Origin: AP-15 sp963735445
GTDB lineage: Bacteria; Pseudomonadota; Alphaproteobacteria; ATCC43930; CGMCC-115725
Length of the DNA stretch: 64,000 nucleotides
Direction: 5' to 3'
Assembly (NCBI GenBank): GCA_963735445.1
Contig: CAVTLC010000012.1
Coordinates: forward strand, 47,152 to 111,151
Positions within the stretch are counted from its first letter, which is position 1. Each line of letters starts with the position of its first letter. The translations under genes and the position numbers were made by a program. The notes beneath the pieces were generated by a model. It did not search any database. It was not told the origin of the DNA and saw only the letters and a list, made by a program, of their open reading frames with translations. This document shows, piece by piece, positions 8,213 to 17,530 of the stretch.

Positions 8213-9308
8213 CTAGGCCGCTGGCTGCGCGTTGCGGCGAGGTCGTGAAAGCCAGCGGCTCCGAAGCGAAGTCTTGACCGTACCAGAGTCGCGATACTCG
8301 AAGATCGGGATTTCGCTCGAGATGCCCTTGACCTTTTCGGAGCCGATCGGAAGGAGATGGCCGGCGGCGCCCGCCAGAGCCTGGGCCACGTCACCGGAAA
8401 TCGCGCAAGCGACGCCATGCGCCTTTGCCGCCTCCTCCATACGCGAAGCGATGTTGATCGTGCTGCCGTAGATCCCGATCGATCGCTTGGTGTCACCCTG
8501 CTCACTGACGACGACATCGCCGCCATGAACACCGACGCGAAAAGAGGGGACCACGCCAAATTGCGCCGTGTAGCTGGCCTGCTCCCGGCGGACCGCAGCA
8601 AAAACAGCGTCTAGCGCCCGCAGGATCTTGTCGGCGCGCACGGCTTCCTGCCAATCCCAGATCGCGATCAGCCCGTCGCCCTTGTAAAGATAAATTTCAC
8701 CGCCGTAATCGGTGATCGGTTTCGAAATGTCGAACAGAAATTTGCCAACCAATGATTTTATTTTGAGCGCGCCAAGATGTTCGGCAAGCGCCGTCGAATC
8801 ATTAATGTCGATGAATACCAGCACCTTTTGTTGGACGACCGGGCGGTGATAGGTACCGATCATCAAATGAAACAGCGTCTCGATGCCGATGAAATGTACC
8901 GCCCGCATGACCACGATCCCGATGACCGAAAACGCAATCACGACGGGCAGAATAAAGGGCAGCCGACTATAGGGGACAGGGCGTCGGATATATCGGGTAT
9001 AGGATTGCATGCGAAATATTGAGAGAGATCACGAACAGAATTGCGACGACGGCAGTGTAAATCGCGATCGACAGCAGCGGATGCATGTTGCGCAGCCAAC
9101 GGCCGCGCAGGCTTTGGACGTAGAATTGCTCGAACAGCCCCACTCCCGTGCCGACCAGAATCGCGTTCAGAACACCAAAGGCGGGGGGTCGGCCTTGAGC
9201 CAGCGTCGTCAGGCCGGCAAGCACGGCAAAAATCGCGACTGCCAGCAGGATAGAGAGCAATTTCCGGCGGGTCGAAATCGATATTTGCTGGAAATCGGGG
9301 AGTTTCAT
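8213..9308 (-). pseudogene. membrane-bound class III adenylate/guanylate cyclase, frameshifted
   Basis: Read from ATG at 9308, the protein has four hydrophobic segments (residues about 10-35, 40-65, 75-105 and 110-140) and then a class III nucleotide cyclase domain: FIDINDSTALAEHLG with the metal-binding Asp pair, LYKGDGLIAIWDW, and YGSTINIASRMEEAAKAHG. The frame is broken between the third and fourth membrane segments, within 8967-9010. Deleting one G of the GGG at 8995-8997 gives an uninterrupted protein of about 364 residues (SHAILYRYIRRPVP). All catalytic motifs are present, so the break may be a sequence error. The product would make cAMP (or cGMP) at the inner membrane. Confidence 0.78.
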
Positions 9309-9478
9309 CAGCAGGCCAAAATTGGGCGGAGTTATTGTTGTAGAGCGTCTCGATGCCGGAAATTGTCGATCGGCCCGGTGGTATTCGGGACCGGCCGGCG
9401 GGTTCTCAATCTTAGTACCTTTTGCACCAACGCCTGAGCCGATATTTTTGATGCCGTTCAAATCGGCCGAGTAGAGCC

Positions 9479-10361
9479 ATGCCCGCGCAACTCCCCGGAG
9501 AAGCCGAGATCTTTCTTGATCATGTCGCGCATTTCGTGCCGGCAATGCCCGCCGCCGCCGAAGCGCTGGAGCGTTGCGGATTTCGCCTTACGCCATTTAC
9601 CGCCCAGACCAACCGAAGCGGTAGCACGACGGCGCCGGCCGGCACCGGCAATCGCTGCGCCATGCTCCGGCGGGGCTATGTCGAGATCCTCGCCGCCACC
9701 GAGGACACGCCGCTTGCCCGCCAGCTCGAGGAACGTGTTGCAAGACACATCGGCATTCATCTCGCCGCCTTCAGCAGCGCCGATGCGGCCGGTGAACATC
9801 GCCGGTTGGCCGACGCCGGTTTTCCCGTCCTGCCGCTGGTCGACATGCGGCGGCCAGTCGCGACCGAAAACGGCGAAGAGGATGCCCGCTTTACGATCGC
9901 TCGGATTATGCCCGGAGCAATGCCCGAAGGCCGAATTCAGTTTCTGACCCATCACACTGAGCACCTAGTCTGGCGCGAGCCTTATCTCGATCACCCGAAT
10001 GGGGCACAGGCGCTGACCGCGTTGTGGATTGCCGCTGCCGATCCCGACGAGCCCGCACAGCGCTTTGCCCGATTTACCGGCCGCGCGGCATCGCGGGATG
10101 GCGCAGCTCCTGGCCATCGGGCTCGACCGCGGCTCCCTGCGGTTTGCCTCGCCGCGCTACCTGGAGCGCGAATTCGGCATTATTCCAGGCCCGCCACTCC
10201 CGTATCTGGCGGCCTATGAAATCGAAGTCGCCGCTCTCGATCGCGTCAGCAGCATTGCGCGAGCGGCAGGCATAACGGTGCGACGACTAGCGCAAGGCAT
10301 TGCGATCACTCTTCCGGCTTCGATCGGCGGAACCATCATATTCCGAGCCCGAGCCGACTGA
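9479..10361 (+). pseudogene. VOC / glyoxalase-like domain protein, frameshifted
   Basis: The N-terminal part (from 9479, LDHVAHFVPAM) and the C-terminal part (LDRGSLRFASP ... PYLAAYEIEV, ending 10361) together form a two-module vicinal-oxygen-chelate protein of the Glyoxalase_3 type, about 293 residues. The reading frame shifts near 10095; removing one G of GGG (10095-10097) gives SRMAQLLAIGLDRG and restores continuity. VOC proteins are metal-dependent dioxygenases, isomerases or lyases; the substrate is not predictable. The gene diverges from the cyclase gene across about 170 bp in which no clear promoter was recognised. Confidence 0.7.
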
Positions 10362-10463
10362 GCTCACTCGCGCATTGACGCGCTTTCTGATGCCGGGCCC
10401 TGTCGGTGCGGTTATTGTAGTCGCACGGCTCGGCGTTGCTGAGAAAACGGGAGACAATTAGGC

Positions 10464-11288
10464 ATGAGATTGAGCGTCGTGACGTTTATGCATCCCGGCG
10501 CGGAGCCGCGCGGTCAGTCGCTCGAGCGGATTGCAAACTATGCTCGGCGGATCGAAGCCGCCGGGTTCCCCGGAATCTGGGTGACCGACTCGCTTGGGCG
10601 CGGCCGGCCGACGCTGGACCCGCTCGTGGCGCTCGCCGCGCTCGCCTCGGTCGTCAAACGGGTCGAGCTGGGCACCGCCGTTCTGCAGGTATCGCTTCGC
10701 CATCCGGTCGACCTCGCTCATCGGGTGCAATCGGTGCAGGCACTGTCGGGCAACCGTCTGCGGCTTGGCGTCGGCAGCGGCTCGACCCAGGCGGATTTCG
10801 ATCTGTTCGGCGCCGACTATGCCCAACGCTTTCGGACTTTGATGAGTTCGCTCGACCTGATGCGGCACACCTGGCGCGGCGAGCCGGTGAACGGCGGAAC
10901 GTTGACGCCCTGGCCGGGCAGCGAGGGCGGCCCGCCGGTTTTGCTCGGCGCGTGGCGCAATCCCCGCTGGATTACTTACGCTGCCCGGCAGTGCCAGGGC
11001 TGGATCGCCTCCGGTCTCTACAGTAGCTGGGAGGATCTCGAAAACGGCATGCGGCTCTACCGCGAGGCGGGCGGCGTGAACGCGGTTCTAGCCAATGTCG
11101 TTGTCGACCTCGCCAACAAGCCGGAGCCCGGCAGTCTCGCCGAGCGCGCCAAGGTCTCGCTGGTCTGCGGCCCCGACGAGGCGCGCCAGCGATTGAAGCG
11201 GATCGAGCAGATCGGCTTCGACGAGGTCCTGGCAATCTCGCCGTCCGGTGCACTCGACGAGATCGAGCGGGTCCGCGACTATCTGTGA
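10464..11288 (+). CDS. LLM-class (luciferase-like) flavin oxidoreductase
   Basis: A 274-residue TIM barrel of the bacterial-luciferase-like superfamily. Visible hallmarks are IWVTDSLGRGRPTLDPLVAL, VELGTAVLQVSLRHPVDLAH, LRLGVGSGSTQADFDLFG and a C-terminal VCGPDEARQRLKRI helix. Members use FMN or F420 to oxidise or reduce organic substrates. The short active-site loop and the TDSLGRGRP segment resemble the F420-type subgroup, but the cofactor is not certain. It ends 7 bp from the convergent thioesterase gene. Confidence 0.82.
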   Translation: MRLSVVTFMHPGAEPRGQSLERIANYARRIEAAGFPGIWVTDSLGRGRPTLDPLVALAALASVVKRVELGTAVLQVSLRHPVDLAHRVQSVQALSGNRLRLGVGSGSTQADFDLFGADYAQRFRTLMSSLDLMRHTWRGEPVNGGTLTPWPGSEGGPPVLLGAWRNPRWITYAARQCQGWIASGLYSSWEDLENGMRLYREAGGVNAVLANVVVDLANKPEPGSLAERAKVSLVCGPDEARQRLKRIEQIGFDEVLAISPSGALDEIERVRDYL

Positions 11289-11294
11289 GGAACC

Positions 11295-11690
11295 CTACAG
11301 GACGAGTTGGGTCTGAGTAACGAGCGCAACCAGCCGACCCTCGGTGTTGGTGATCCGGGTCTGCCAGATCATGGTCCGTCTGCCGCGATGAATCGGGGTT
11401 GCCTCGCCGATGATCTGCGTCCCGACGGGCGCCGGGGCAACAAAATTGGTCTTGCTTTCGATCGTCGTCGTACCCGCACCTTCCGGCAAATTGGCGATTG
11501 TGCCGAGCGCCCCGAGGGTGTCGGCAAAGGCCATGATGGCGCCGCCATGCAGCACCGCCGGACGGGTGCAGAGGTCGTCGCGAACCATCATGCGTCCGAC
11601 GATCCGATCGGCTGCGGCGCTGACGACCTCGATCCCGAGCAACTCGGCAAAGGGCAACGGCTGCCGGGCGATCCGCTCGAAAATTTCCAT
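11295..11690 (-). CDS. PaaI/YbgC-type hotdog thioesterase
   Basis: The 131-residue single hotdog domain contains the PaaI-family signature LHGGAIMAFADTLGALGTI, with the conserved HGG and the acidic residue on the central helix, followed by ESKTNFVAPAPVGTQI and EATPIHRGRRTMIWQ. Such tetrameric enzymes hydrolyse aryl- or acyl-CoA thioesters and often accompany aromatic catabolism. It lies between a convergent LLM oxidoreductase and a divergent S41-like gene. Confidence 0.85.
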   Translation of the reverse strand: MEIFERIARQPLPFAELLGIEVVSAAADRIVGRMMVRDDLCTRPAVLHGGAIMAFADTLGALGTIANLPEGAGTTTIESKTNFVAPAPVGTQIIGEATPIHRGRRTMIWQTRITNTEGRLVALVTQTQLVL

Positions 11691-11862
11691 TTAACGCCCT
11701 CTCGCGATGACGATCGGCTGAGGCAGCCGATCACCACCATGGTAATGCCATCATTGGTCGAGTAGGCTGCGGATTTGGTGATTAGGCCCTACCCGCTCCG
11801 AGAAAAGAAATGCCGGCGACGGCGTTTCCGCGGGCGGTGGTTGCTGTGGAGGGATAGCACGC

Positions 11863-13245
11863 GTGCGTAAACTGGTAATGGCGGTCCTGGTGATGGCGTC
11901 GGTTTCTCCGGTCGCGGTTTTGGCCGAGCAGCCGCAGCAAACGGGCGGAAAGGACGCCGTTTACGAAGAGCTGAACCTGTTTGACGAGGCATTCGAGCGG
12001 ATTCGGCAGGATTCGGTCGATCCGGTGGCAGATGGCAAGCTCGTGGGCGCGGCCATTACCGGCATGTTGACGGGCCTCGACCCGCACGCCTCCTATGTCG
12101 ACCCGGCGACTTTAAAGGCGCTGAACGGTCCCACCGCAGCCGGCGAGGTCGGTATCGGCGTGGCCCTGACCTCGCTTAAGGGCGAGGTCAAGGTGATCTC
12201 TCCACGAGACGGTTCGCCAGCGGCCGAGGCCGGGATCAAACCCGGCGATCTGATCCTGGCGATCGACAAGGAACCGACCTACGAGATGACCCTGCCAGAG
12301 GTCGAGCAGAAATTGCGCGGCCCTACCGGCAGCAGCGTCAAGCTAACCTTGCAACGCAGCGGTCAGGGCGTCCCCCTTAAGCTCACCGTCAAGCGGGCGC
12401 CGGAGCGGCTGCAGACGGTCACGGCTCGGGTCGAGGACGGCGATGTCGGCTATGTGCGGCTGGCCGGGTTCGACAACGGGACGGCATCGGCGCTCGCCGC
12501 CGCGGCGCAGAATCTGCGGCAGGAAACCAACGGGCGGCTGCTCGGACTTGTGGTCGACCTGCGCAACAACCCGGGCGGGAATTTTGACGACGCTGTCGCT
12601 GCCGCCAACGGCTTTCTCGACAGGGGCGACGTTGCCACCGTCAAGAGCCGCGATCCCAACAAGATCAAACACATCGCTGCCACGCCGAATGATCTGGTCA
12701 AGGGCCTGCCGATTGTCGTTTTGGTCAATGGCGGAACCGCCAATGAAGCCGAATTGGTCGCGGCAGCGCTGCAGGATAACCACCGCGCTCTGTTGATCGG
12801 CACCAAGACCTTTGGCGAAAGCGCGATCGAAAGCCTGATCCCGCTCGCCAGCGGCGGCGCCATCCGTCTGACCACGGCCCGGTTCGCGACTCCTGACGGA
12901 AAAGAAATCGACGGCAAAGGCCTTGCCCCCGACCTGGTCGTGACGCCGTTCAAGATCGAAAAGCTGGCAAAGGATGAGGGTCTGCACGAAGCCGACTTGC
13001 CGGGGGCCTTGAAGAACCCCGACCAGCCCGCAGCCGCTCCCTCCGCTCCGGGCGCCACCGCCGCTCCTCCGGCCAAGACCGGGCCGGCCACCAGCGGCGC
13101 TCCGAAAGCTGCTCCATCGGTCAGCAACAAGACCGCGCCATCGGTGGCGAATGAAGATATGGGCGGCGCCAATGACGAGCAGCTGACCCAAGCTCTCGAC
13201 GTGCTGCGCGGCCTTGCCGTGTTCAATCGCCACGCCTCCGGCTGA
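11863..13245 (+). CDS. S41 (CtpA/Tsp) family protein with altered catalytic dyad
   Basis: 460 residues with a signal peptide (residues 1-21), a helical N-terminal domain, a PDZ domain (about 95-180, GSPAAEAGIKPGDLILAI), the S41 core (VVDLRNNPGGNFDDAV; VLVNGG) and a Pro/Ala-rich tail from about 370. The fold is clear, but the catalytic residues are not. Aligned with E. coli Tsp, the nucleophile Ser430 corresponds to Asn294 (NGGTANEAEL) and the general base Lys455 to Glu319 (GTKTFGES), while Asp441 is kept as Asp305. The product is therefore predicted to be an inactive periplasmic S41 homologue that may bind protein C-termini through its PDZ domain. Confidence 0.85.
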   Translation: MRKLVMAVLVMASVSPVAVLAEQPQQTGGKDAVYEELNLFDEAFERIRQDSVDPVADGKLVGAAITGMLTGLDPHASYVDPATLKALNGPTAAGEVGIGVALTSLKGEVKVISPRDGSPAAEAGIKPGDLILAIDKEPTYEMTLPEVEQKLRGPTGSSVKLTLQRSGQGVPLKLTVKRAPERLQTVTARVEDGDVGYVRLAGFDNGTASALAAAAQNLRQETNGRLLGLVVDLRNNPGGNFDDAVAAANGFLDRGDVATVKSRDPNKIKHIAATPNDLVKGLPIVVLVNGGTANEAELVAAALQDNHRALLIGTKTFGESAIESLIPLASGGAIRLTTARFATPDGKEIDGKGLAPDLVVTPFKIEKLAKDEGLHEADLPGALKNPDQPAAAPSAPGATAAPPAKTGPATSGAPKAAPSVSNKTAPSVANEDMGGANDEQLTQALDVLRGLAVFNRHASG

Positions 13246-13343
13246 ACCGATACGAAGCGCCGGTGGGCGCGCGAGGCTTGTCGCCGTCCTCGCCTTCGGC
13301 TTAATGATCGGACACCCGTTTATGCGATCCGAGGAGAAGCCGG

Positions 13344-14453
13344 ATGCAGGTGCGCGCCGCTGTCGCCTATCAGGCCGGAAAGCCGCTGACCCTCGAAACC
13401 GTCGACCTCGACGGCCCCCGCGCCGGCGAAGTCTTGGTCGAGATCAAGGCCACCGGCATCTGCCATACCGATAAGTACACGCTCTCCGGAGCCGACCCGG
13501 AGGGCCTGTTCCCGGCAATCCTCGGCCATGAAGGCGCCGGCATCGTTGTCGACATTGGGCCGGGCGTCGCGTCGGTTAAGCCCGGCGATCATGTGATCCC
13601 GCTCTACACGCCCGAGTGTCGGCAATGCGAATCGTGCCTGTCGGGCAAAACCAATTTGTGCACTGCGATCCGCGCCACGCAAGGCCGGGGCGTGATGCCC
13701 GACGGCACCAGCCGCTTCGCGCGCGGCGGTGAGATGATCCACCACTACATGGGCACCTCGACCTTTGCCAATTTCACCGTGCTGCCCGAGATCGCGGTCG
13801 CGAAAATCCGCGAGGATGCCCCTTTCGACAAGGTCTGCTACATCGGCTGTGGTGTTACCACCGGTGTCGGTGCGGTGCTCAACACCGCCAAGGTCGAACC
13901 CGGCGCCCGGGTCGTGGTTTTCGGGCTCGGCGGGATCGGCCTCAATGTCGTGCAGGGTTGCCGGCTGGTCAGCGCCGATATGATCGTCGGCGTCGACCTC
14001 AATCCGGCGCGCCGCGCGCTCGCCGAAAAATTCGGCATGACGCATTTTGTCAACCCGAAGGAGGTTGCCGGCGATCTCGTTCCGTATCTCGTGGATTTGA
14101 CAAAGGGCGGCGCCGATTACAGCTTCGAATGCATTGGCAATGTCCACACGATGCGGCAGGCGCTCGAATGCTGTCATCGCGGCTGGGGCGTCAGCACGAT
14201 CATCGGGGTTGCCGGGGCGGGTCAGGAGATCAGCACTCGACCGTTCCAGCTGGTCACTGGGCGGGTGTGGAAAGGGACTGCCTTTGGCGGCGCCAAAGGA
14301 CGCACCGATGTCCCGAAAATCGTCGACTGGTACATGGATGGTAAAATCAATATCGACGATTTGATAACCCACACTTTGCCGCTCGATCGCATCAACGACG
14401 GTTTCGACCTGATGGAGCGCGGCGAGTCGATCCGCAGCGTCGTCGTTTACTGA
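13344..14453 (+). CDS. adhC: S-(hydroxymethyl)glutathione dehydrogenase / class III alcohol dehydrogenase
   Basis: The 369-residue zinc medium-chain dehydrogenase matches class III ADH in length and motifs: catalytic zinc ligands at CHTDKYTLSG and GHEGAGIVVDIG, the structural zinc loop CRQCESCLSGKTNLC, the class III segment HYMGTSTFANFTVLPE, the NAD-binding VVFGLGGIGLNVVQG, and the terminal GESIRSVVVY. It oxidises the formaldehyde-glutathione adduct to S-formylglutathione using NAD+, in the cytoplasm. No S-formylglutathione hydrolase gene is next to it. A second, more distant zinc dehydrogenase lies at 61409-62581. Confidence 0.9.
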   Translation: MQVRAAVAYQAGKPLTLETVDLDGPRAGEVLVEIKATGICHTDKYTLSGADPEGLFPAILGHEGAGIVVDIGPGVASVKPGDHVIPLYTPECRQCESCLSGKTNLCTAIRATQGRGVMPDGTSRFARGGEMIHHYMGTSTFANFTVLPEIAVAKIREDAPFDKVCYIGCGVTTGVGAVLNTAKVEPGARVVVFGLGGIGLNVVQGCRLVSADMIVGVDLNPARRALAEKFGMTHFVNPKEVAGDLVPYLVDLTKGGADYSFECIGNVHTMRQALECCHRGWGVSTIIGVAGAGQEISTRPFQLVTGRVWKGTAFGGAKGRTDVPKIVDWYMDGKINIDDLITHTLPLDRINDGFDLMERGESIRSVVVY

Positions 14454-14498
14454 ACGGCCTGCCTGCCCACGACCGCTGTCGGCTGAGCGCTGATGACC

Positions 14499-15770
14499 TC
14501 AGCCGGCGGCCAGCGGGTCGGCGGTCGGGATCGAGATCGCACCGCCACGGTCGCCGCCGACAACGATCGGCGAGGCCGCCTTGCGGCCAAAGGCTTCGAC
14601 AGCAGGAATCTCGGCTTCCGCGATCGGCGCCATCCGCGGCTTGCGCGCCAGTGCCGCTTCGATAAAGGGCGCCAGTTCGCGCTCCTTCTGCGCCTGCCGC
14701 AGCCGCTCGCGTTCCTTGAATTCGGGCATGACTTGCGCGGCAAACACTTCGAGCAATTCGCAGATATGTTCGTGGCGGTTGCCGCCGCTCTGCTGGACGA
14801 ACATGACCTGGTCGATCCCAGCCTTTTCGTAGCGCGCGAGATGTTCGCGCAGCTGCGCCGGCGTGCCGATGCCGCCGCGACCCGCATTATCCGGCAACTG
14901 GTCCTTGGCCTGCAAAAATCGCTGCCACAGATCGGTGCGACCGGGCTTATGCTCACCAAACAGCGCGTAATAGCCGAGCGAATAGCCAAAAAACTTGAAC
15001 CCATCGAGGCCGCGGCGGATCGCTTCGGCCTCGTCCGGGTGACACGACATGCCGGTGACGATCGCGATGTTCGGGTTGACCCGATGCCCGATCGGCACGC
15101 ATTCCTCGGATTTGATGATCGCGTAATATTCCTCGACCCATTTCGCCGCCTGCTCGGGTTCGAGAAACGCAAAGGCCAGTGCGCCTAACCCTTTTCGCGC
15201 GGCGAGGTGGATCGTTTCACGGCGCGAGCACGCGACCCACATCGGCGGGTGCGGCTTTTGCACCGGCTTTGGCACCAAATTGCGGCACGGCATGTCGAAC
15301 CAGCGGCCGTGAAATCCGGGATAGGGCCGCATCGCCAGCATATTGGCGGCTTGCTCGGTGGCTTCCTCCCACATCGAGCGCTTATCGTCGGGATCGATGT
15401 TGAACCCGCCCATCTCGACCGCGGTTGCCAACTCGCCGGTGCCCCATTCGACGCGGCCGTTTGACACGAGGTCGAGGGTTGCGACGCGTTCGGCGACACG
15501 GGCCGGGTGATTGTATTTGGGCGCCATCAGCGCGATGCCGTGGCCGAGCCGGATCTGCTTGGTGCGCTGCGAGCATGCGGCGAGAAAAACCTCGGGCGCG
15601 GAGGAGTGCGAATACTCCTCGAGAAAATGGTGCTCGACTTCCCACACGTAATCGATGCCGAGCCGATCGGCGAGCTCGACCTGTTCGAGCGCGTCTTGAT
15701 AAAGCTTCAGCTCCGATCCCTCGTCCCACGGCTGCGGCAGCTGATGCTCGTAGAAAAGCCCAAATTTCAT
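14499..15770 (-). CDS. LLM-class flavin-dependent monooxygenase (luciferase-like)
   Basis: About 423 residues. The start MKFGLFYEHQLPQPWDEGSE and the following DYVWEVEHHFLEEYSHSSAPE are typical of luciferase-like monooxygenases, as are LGHGIALMAPKYNHPARVAE and VEWGTGELATAVEMGGF. An FMN-dependent monooxygenase role is likely. The ATG at 15770 is chosen because upstream codons in this frame lie inside the neighbouring amidohydrolase gene. That amidohydrolase is 34 bp upstream on the same strand; the pair (monooxygenase plus metal-dependent hydrolase or decarboxylase) suggests one catabolic unit. Confidence 0.85.
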   Translation of the reverse strand: MKFGLFYEHQLPQPWDEGSELKLYQDALEQVELADRLGIDYVWEVEHHFLEEYSHSSAPEVFLAACSQRTKQIRLGHGIALMAPKYNHPARVAERVATLDLVSNGRVEWGTGELATAVEMGGFNIDPDDKRSMWEEATEQAANMLAMRPYPGFHGRWFDMPCRNLVPKPVQKPHPPMWVACSRRETIHLAARKGLGALAFAFLEPEQAAKWVEEYYAIIKSEECVPIGHRVNPNIAIVTGMSCHPDEAEAIRRGLDGFKFFGYSLGYYALFGEHKPGRTDLWQRFLQAKDQLPDNAGRGGIGTPAQLREHLARYEKAGIDQVMFVQQSGGNRHEHICELLEVFAAQVMPEFKERERLRQAQKERELAPFIEAALARKPRMAPIAEAEIPAVEAFGRKAASPIVVGGDRGGAISIPTADPLAAG

Positions 15771-15804
15771 CGCGGCGCTCCTCCCATGATCCGACCTCGA
15801 AGCG

Positions 15805-16836
15805 TTAGTCGGCTGCCATTTTGAGCATGCGCAGGGCGTTACGGAAATAGATTGCGGCCCGCTCCTCCTCGGCGAGCGCGAGGCCATCGAGCGCGGCGAT
15901 CGTGTCCCGGATAAACATCGGCCCGCCTTCCGGGTCGAACGGGCAATCGGTCGCGAACAGGACGCGCTCCGCGCCGAAAAAGTCGAGCCCGCAGCGGATC
16001 GCGGAGCGCGCCCCGCCAACTGCGGTGTCGTTAAAGAACAAACGGAAATAATCGATCGGTCGGCGGCCTTTGGCGTTCATCGCAGCAAGGATGCCGCTGT
16101 AATCCTCATCCGAGGTGCGGGTGCCGAGCTGGTCCCACAACGGTCCGACGCGGCCTTCAAAGTACGGAATCATCGCCCCCAAATGGTGGGTGATGATCTT
16201 CACTTCGGGCAGCCGGTCGAACATGCCCGAGAAGACCAGCCGCGCCATCGCAACACTGGTCTCATAGGGCCAGCCCAGGACCTGCCAGATTTCGTATTTG
16301 GACTTCGCCTCGCCGGGGTAGTCGGCCACCCGGGCGTCGCGCGCCGGATGCATCCAGATCGGTACCTTGTGATGGGATGTCGCATGCTCGAAGATCGGCA
16401 AGAACTCGGGATCGTCGAGCGCCCGGCCGTTGACATTGGTAAAGATCTGAATTCCGCGTGCGCCGAGAGCAATGGCGCGGTCGATCTCCTCTAGCGAAGC
16501 CTCGACATTGTTGAGCGGCAGTGAAGCGACCCATGCCGGAAACTTGTCGGGCCGGGTCTCGCAAATTCGTTTGAGTTCATCATTGGCGACTCGCGCGAGT
16601 TCGGGGGTGTCGGCGGGGCCGGCAATCGTTTCGATCGGCGGGTTCGAGAGGGTCAGCACCTGCTGATAGCCCGGCCACTGATCCATCATGCGAATGCGCG
16701 CCTCGATATCGTGCAGCATCGGAATGCTGGTGACGCGCTTGATCATGTCGCCTTTGCCGGGCGCCAGCTCGCGAATGCGGTCGGCGACGGCGCGCGGCAT
16801 CACATGATTGTAGATATCGATCTTGCGCTCGCTCAT
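15805..16836 (-). CDS. amidohydrolase family 2 (ACMSD-like) protein
   Basis: 343 residues resembling the amidohydrolase_2 / aminocarboxymuconate-semialdehyde decarboxylase family. The N-terminal metal motif is IDIYNHVMPRAV (NH in place of the usual HxH). WMHPARDAR, KIITHHLGAMIPYFEGRVG (HHLG metal His) and FATDCPFDPEGG (catalytic Asp) follow. The protein is likely cytoplasmic, with one divalent metal, catalysing non-oxidative decarboxylation or hydrolysis. A GGGAGG ribosome site precedes the ATG at 16836. It is probably co-transcribed with the LLM monooxygenase downstream. Confidence 0.85.
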   Translation of the reverse strand: MSERKIDIYNHVMPRAVADRIRELAPGKGDMIKRVTSIPMLHDIEARIRMMDQWPGYQQVLTLSNPPIETIAGPADTPELARVANDELKRICETRPDKFPAWVASLPLNNVEASLEEIDRAIALGARGIQIFTNVNGRALDDPEFLPIFEHATSHHKVPIWMHPARDARVADYPGEAKSKYEIWQVLGWPYETSVAMARLVFSGMFDRLPEVKIITHHLGAMIPYFEGRVGPLWDQLGTRTSDEDYSGILAAMNAKGRRPIDYFRLFFNDTAVGGARSAIRCGLDFFGAERVLFATDCPFDPEGGPMFIRDTIAALDGLALAEEERAAIYFRNALRMLKMAAD

Positions 16837-17146
16837 GACGTCCCTCCCCGCACCTGCGCGTATTGCGCACGCAGCCTAACCCATGCTGTGACGGCAGGGC
16901 AGCCTGCGCTGGCGTCTGCGAGAACGGGCCGCAGCCGATCAGTATTCGACGTGAGGTTCTCGGCTCAGTCTGCCGGCGAGAGCTCCGCACGAAGGTGCTT
17001 GCTCTCGCCTGGCAGTCGCGCAATCACGTATTCCGGGCATAGCCACCAATGGCCGGCAGTTCAAGCCATTGGCGCAGCGGCTTGAAGGCTCATCAGCCGT
17101 GACATGTCACGTAAATCTCAACGCGTGAAGCCGCGCAGCGGCGCTA
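16837..17146. other. non-coding spacer without recognised feature
   Basis: About 310 bp lie between the start of the amidohydrolase gene and the end of the next gene on the same strand. No convincing ORF, tRNA, promoter consensus or strong terminator was seen; only weak local palindromes occur (for example around 17048-17076). Confidence 0.4.
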
Positions 17147-17458
17147 CTAACGCGGTCCTTCCGGATAGGCATGCCCGTAACCGGGACCGTTGTAGATCCC
17201 ACCTGACGGCAGGTTATTGCCACGCACGGGTGGGCCGCCATTGGCCGCGGAATAGGATGCTCCTGGCACGTTCTGATAGTGGCCCTCGCCGCTCGCATAC
17301 GGAGACGCCCCGCGATAGCCGTTATCGTAGCTGTAGTTGGAGTTATTTGAATTATAGTTATACGGCTGATTGCCCATTTGCGCGTAAGCGGCAATGGGTG
17401 CTCCGATCGCGCAAACCGCGGCGATTTTAAGAGCGTTCCGGACGACTTTTGCAATCAT
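17147..17458 (-). CDS. small secreted Asn/Tyr/Gly-rich protein
   Basis: 103 residues from an ATG with AAGGAG eight bases before it. Residues 1-26 form a signal peptide (KVVRNALKIAAVCAIGAPIAAYAQ). The mature part is low-complexity and rich in Asn, Tyr, Ser, Gly and Pro (NYNSNNSNYSYDNGYRG), ending GPGYGHAYPEGPR. No known domain was recognised; the composition suggests an exported disordered or surface-associated protein. The upstream region has a near-consensus EcfG promoter (17506-17530), so stress induction is likely. The longer open frame upstream was not used because the signal peptide begins at this ATG. Confidence 0.65.
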   Translation of the reverse strand: MIAKVVRNALKIAAVCAIGAPIAAYAQMGNQPYNYNSNNSNYSYDNGYRGASPYASGEGHYQNVPGASYSAANGGPPVRGNNLPSGGIYNGPGYGHAYPEGPR

Positions 17459-17505
17459 GTGTGACTCCTTAAAGAGAAGAAAAGGCTCCTCACCCCTCTT
17501 AGAGC

Positions 17506-17530
17506 AACACGTAAAAGGTGTTTCTGTTCC
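17506..17530 (-). promoter_or_regulatory. candidate EcfG-type promoter (one mismatch)
   Basis: On the minus strand GGAAC (17530-17526) is followed after 16 bases by TGTT (17509-17506), one mismatch from the alphaproteobacterial general-stress consensus GGAAC-N16/17-CGTT. Transcription would start about 40 bases upstream of the small secreted protein. The rest of 17459-17793 shows no other recognised feature. Confidence 0.45.

Noticed and set aside
12343..13233. Long antisense frame inside the S41-like gene
   Set aside because: No domain resemblance, and fully contained within a gene with clear PDZ and S41 motifs.
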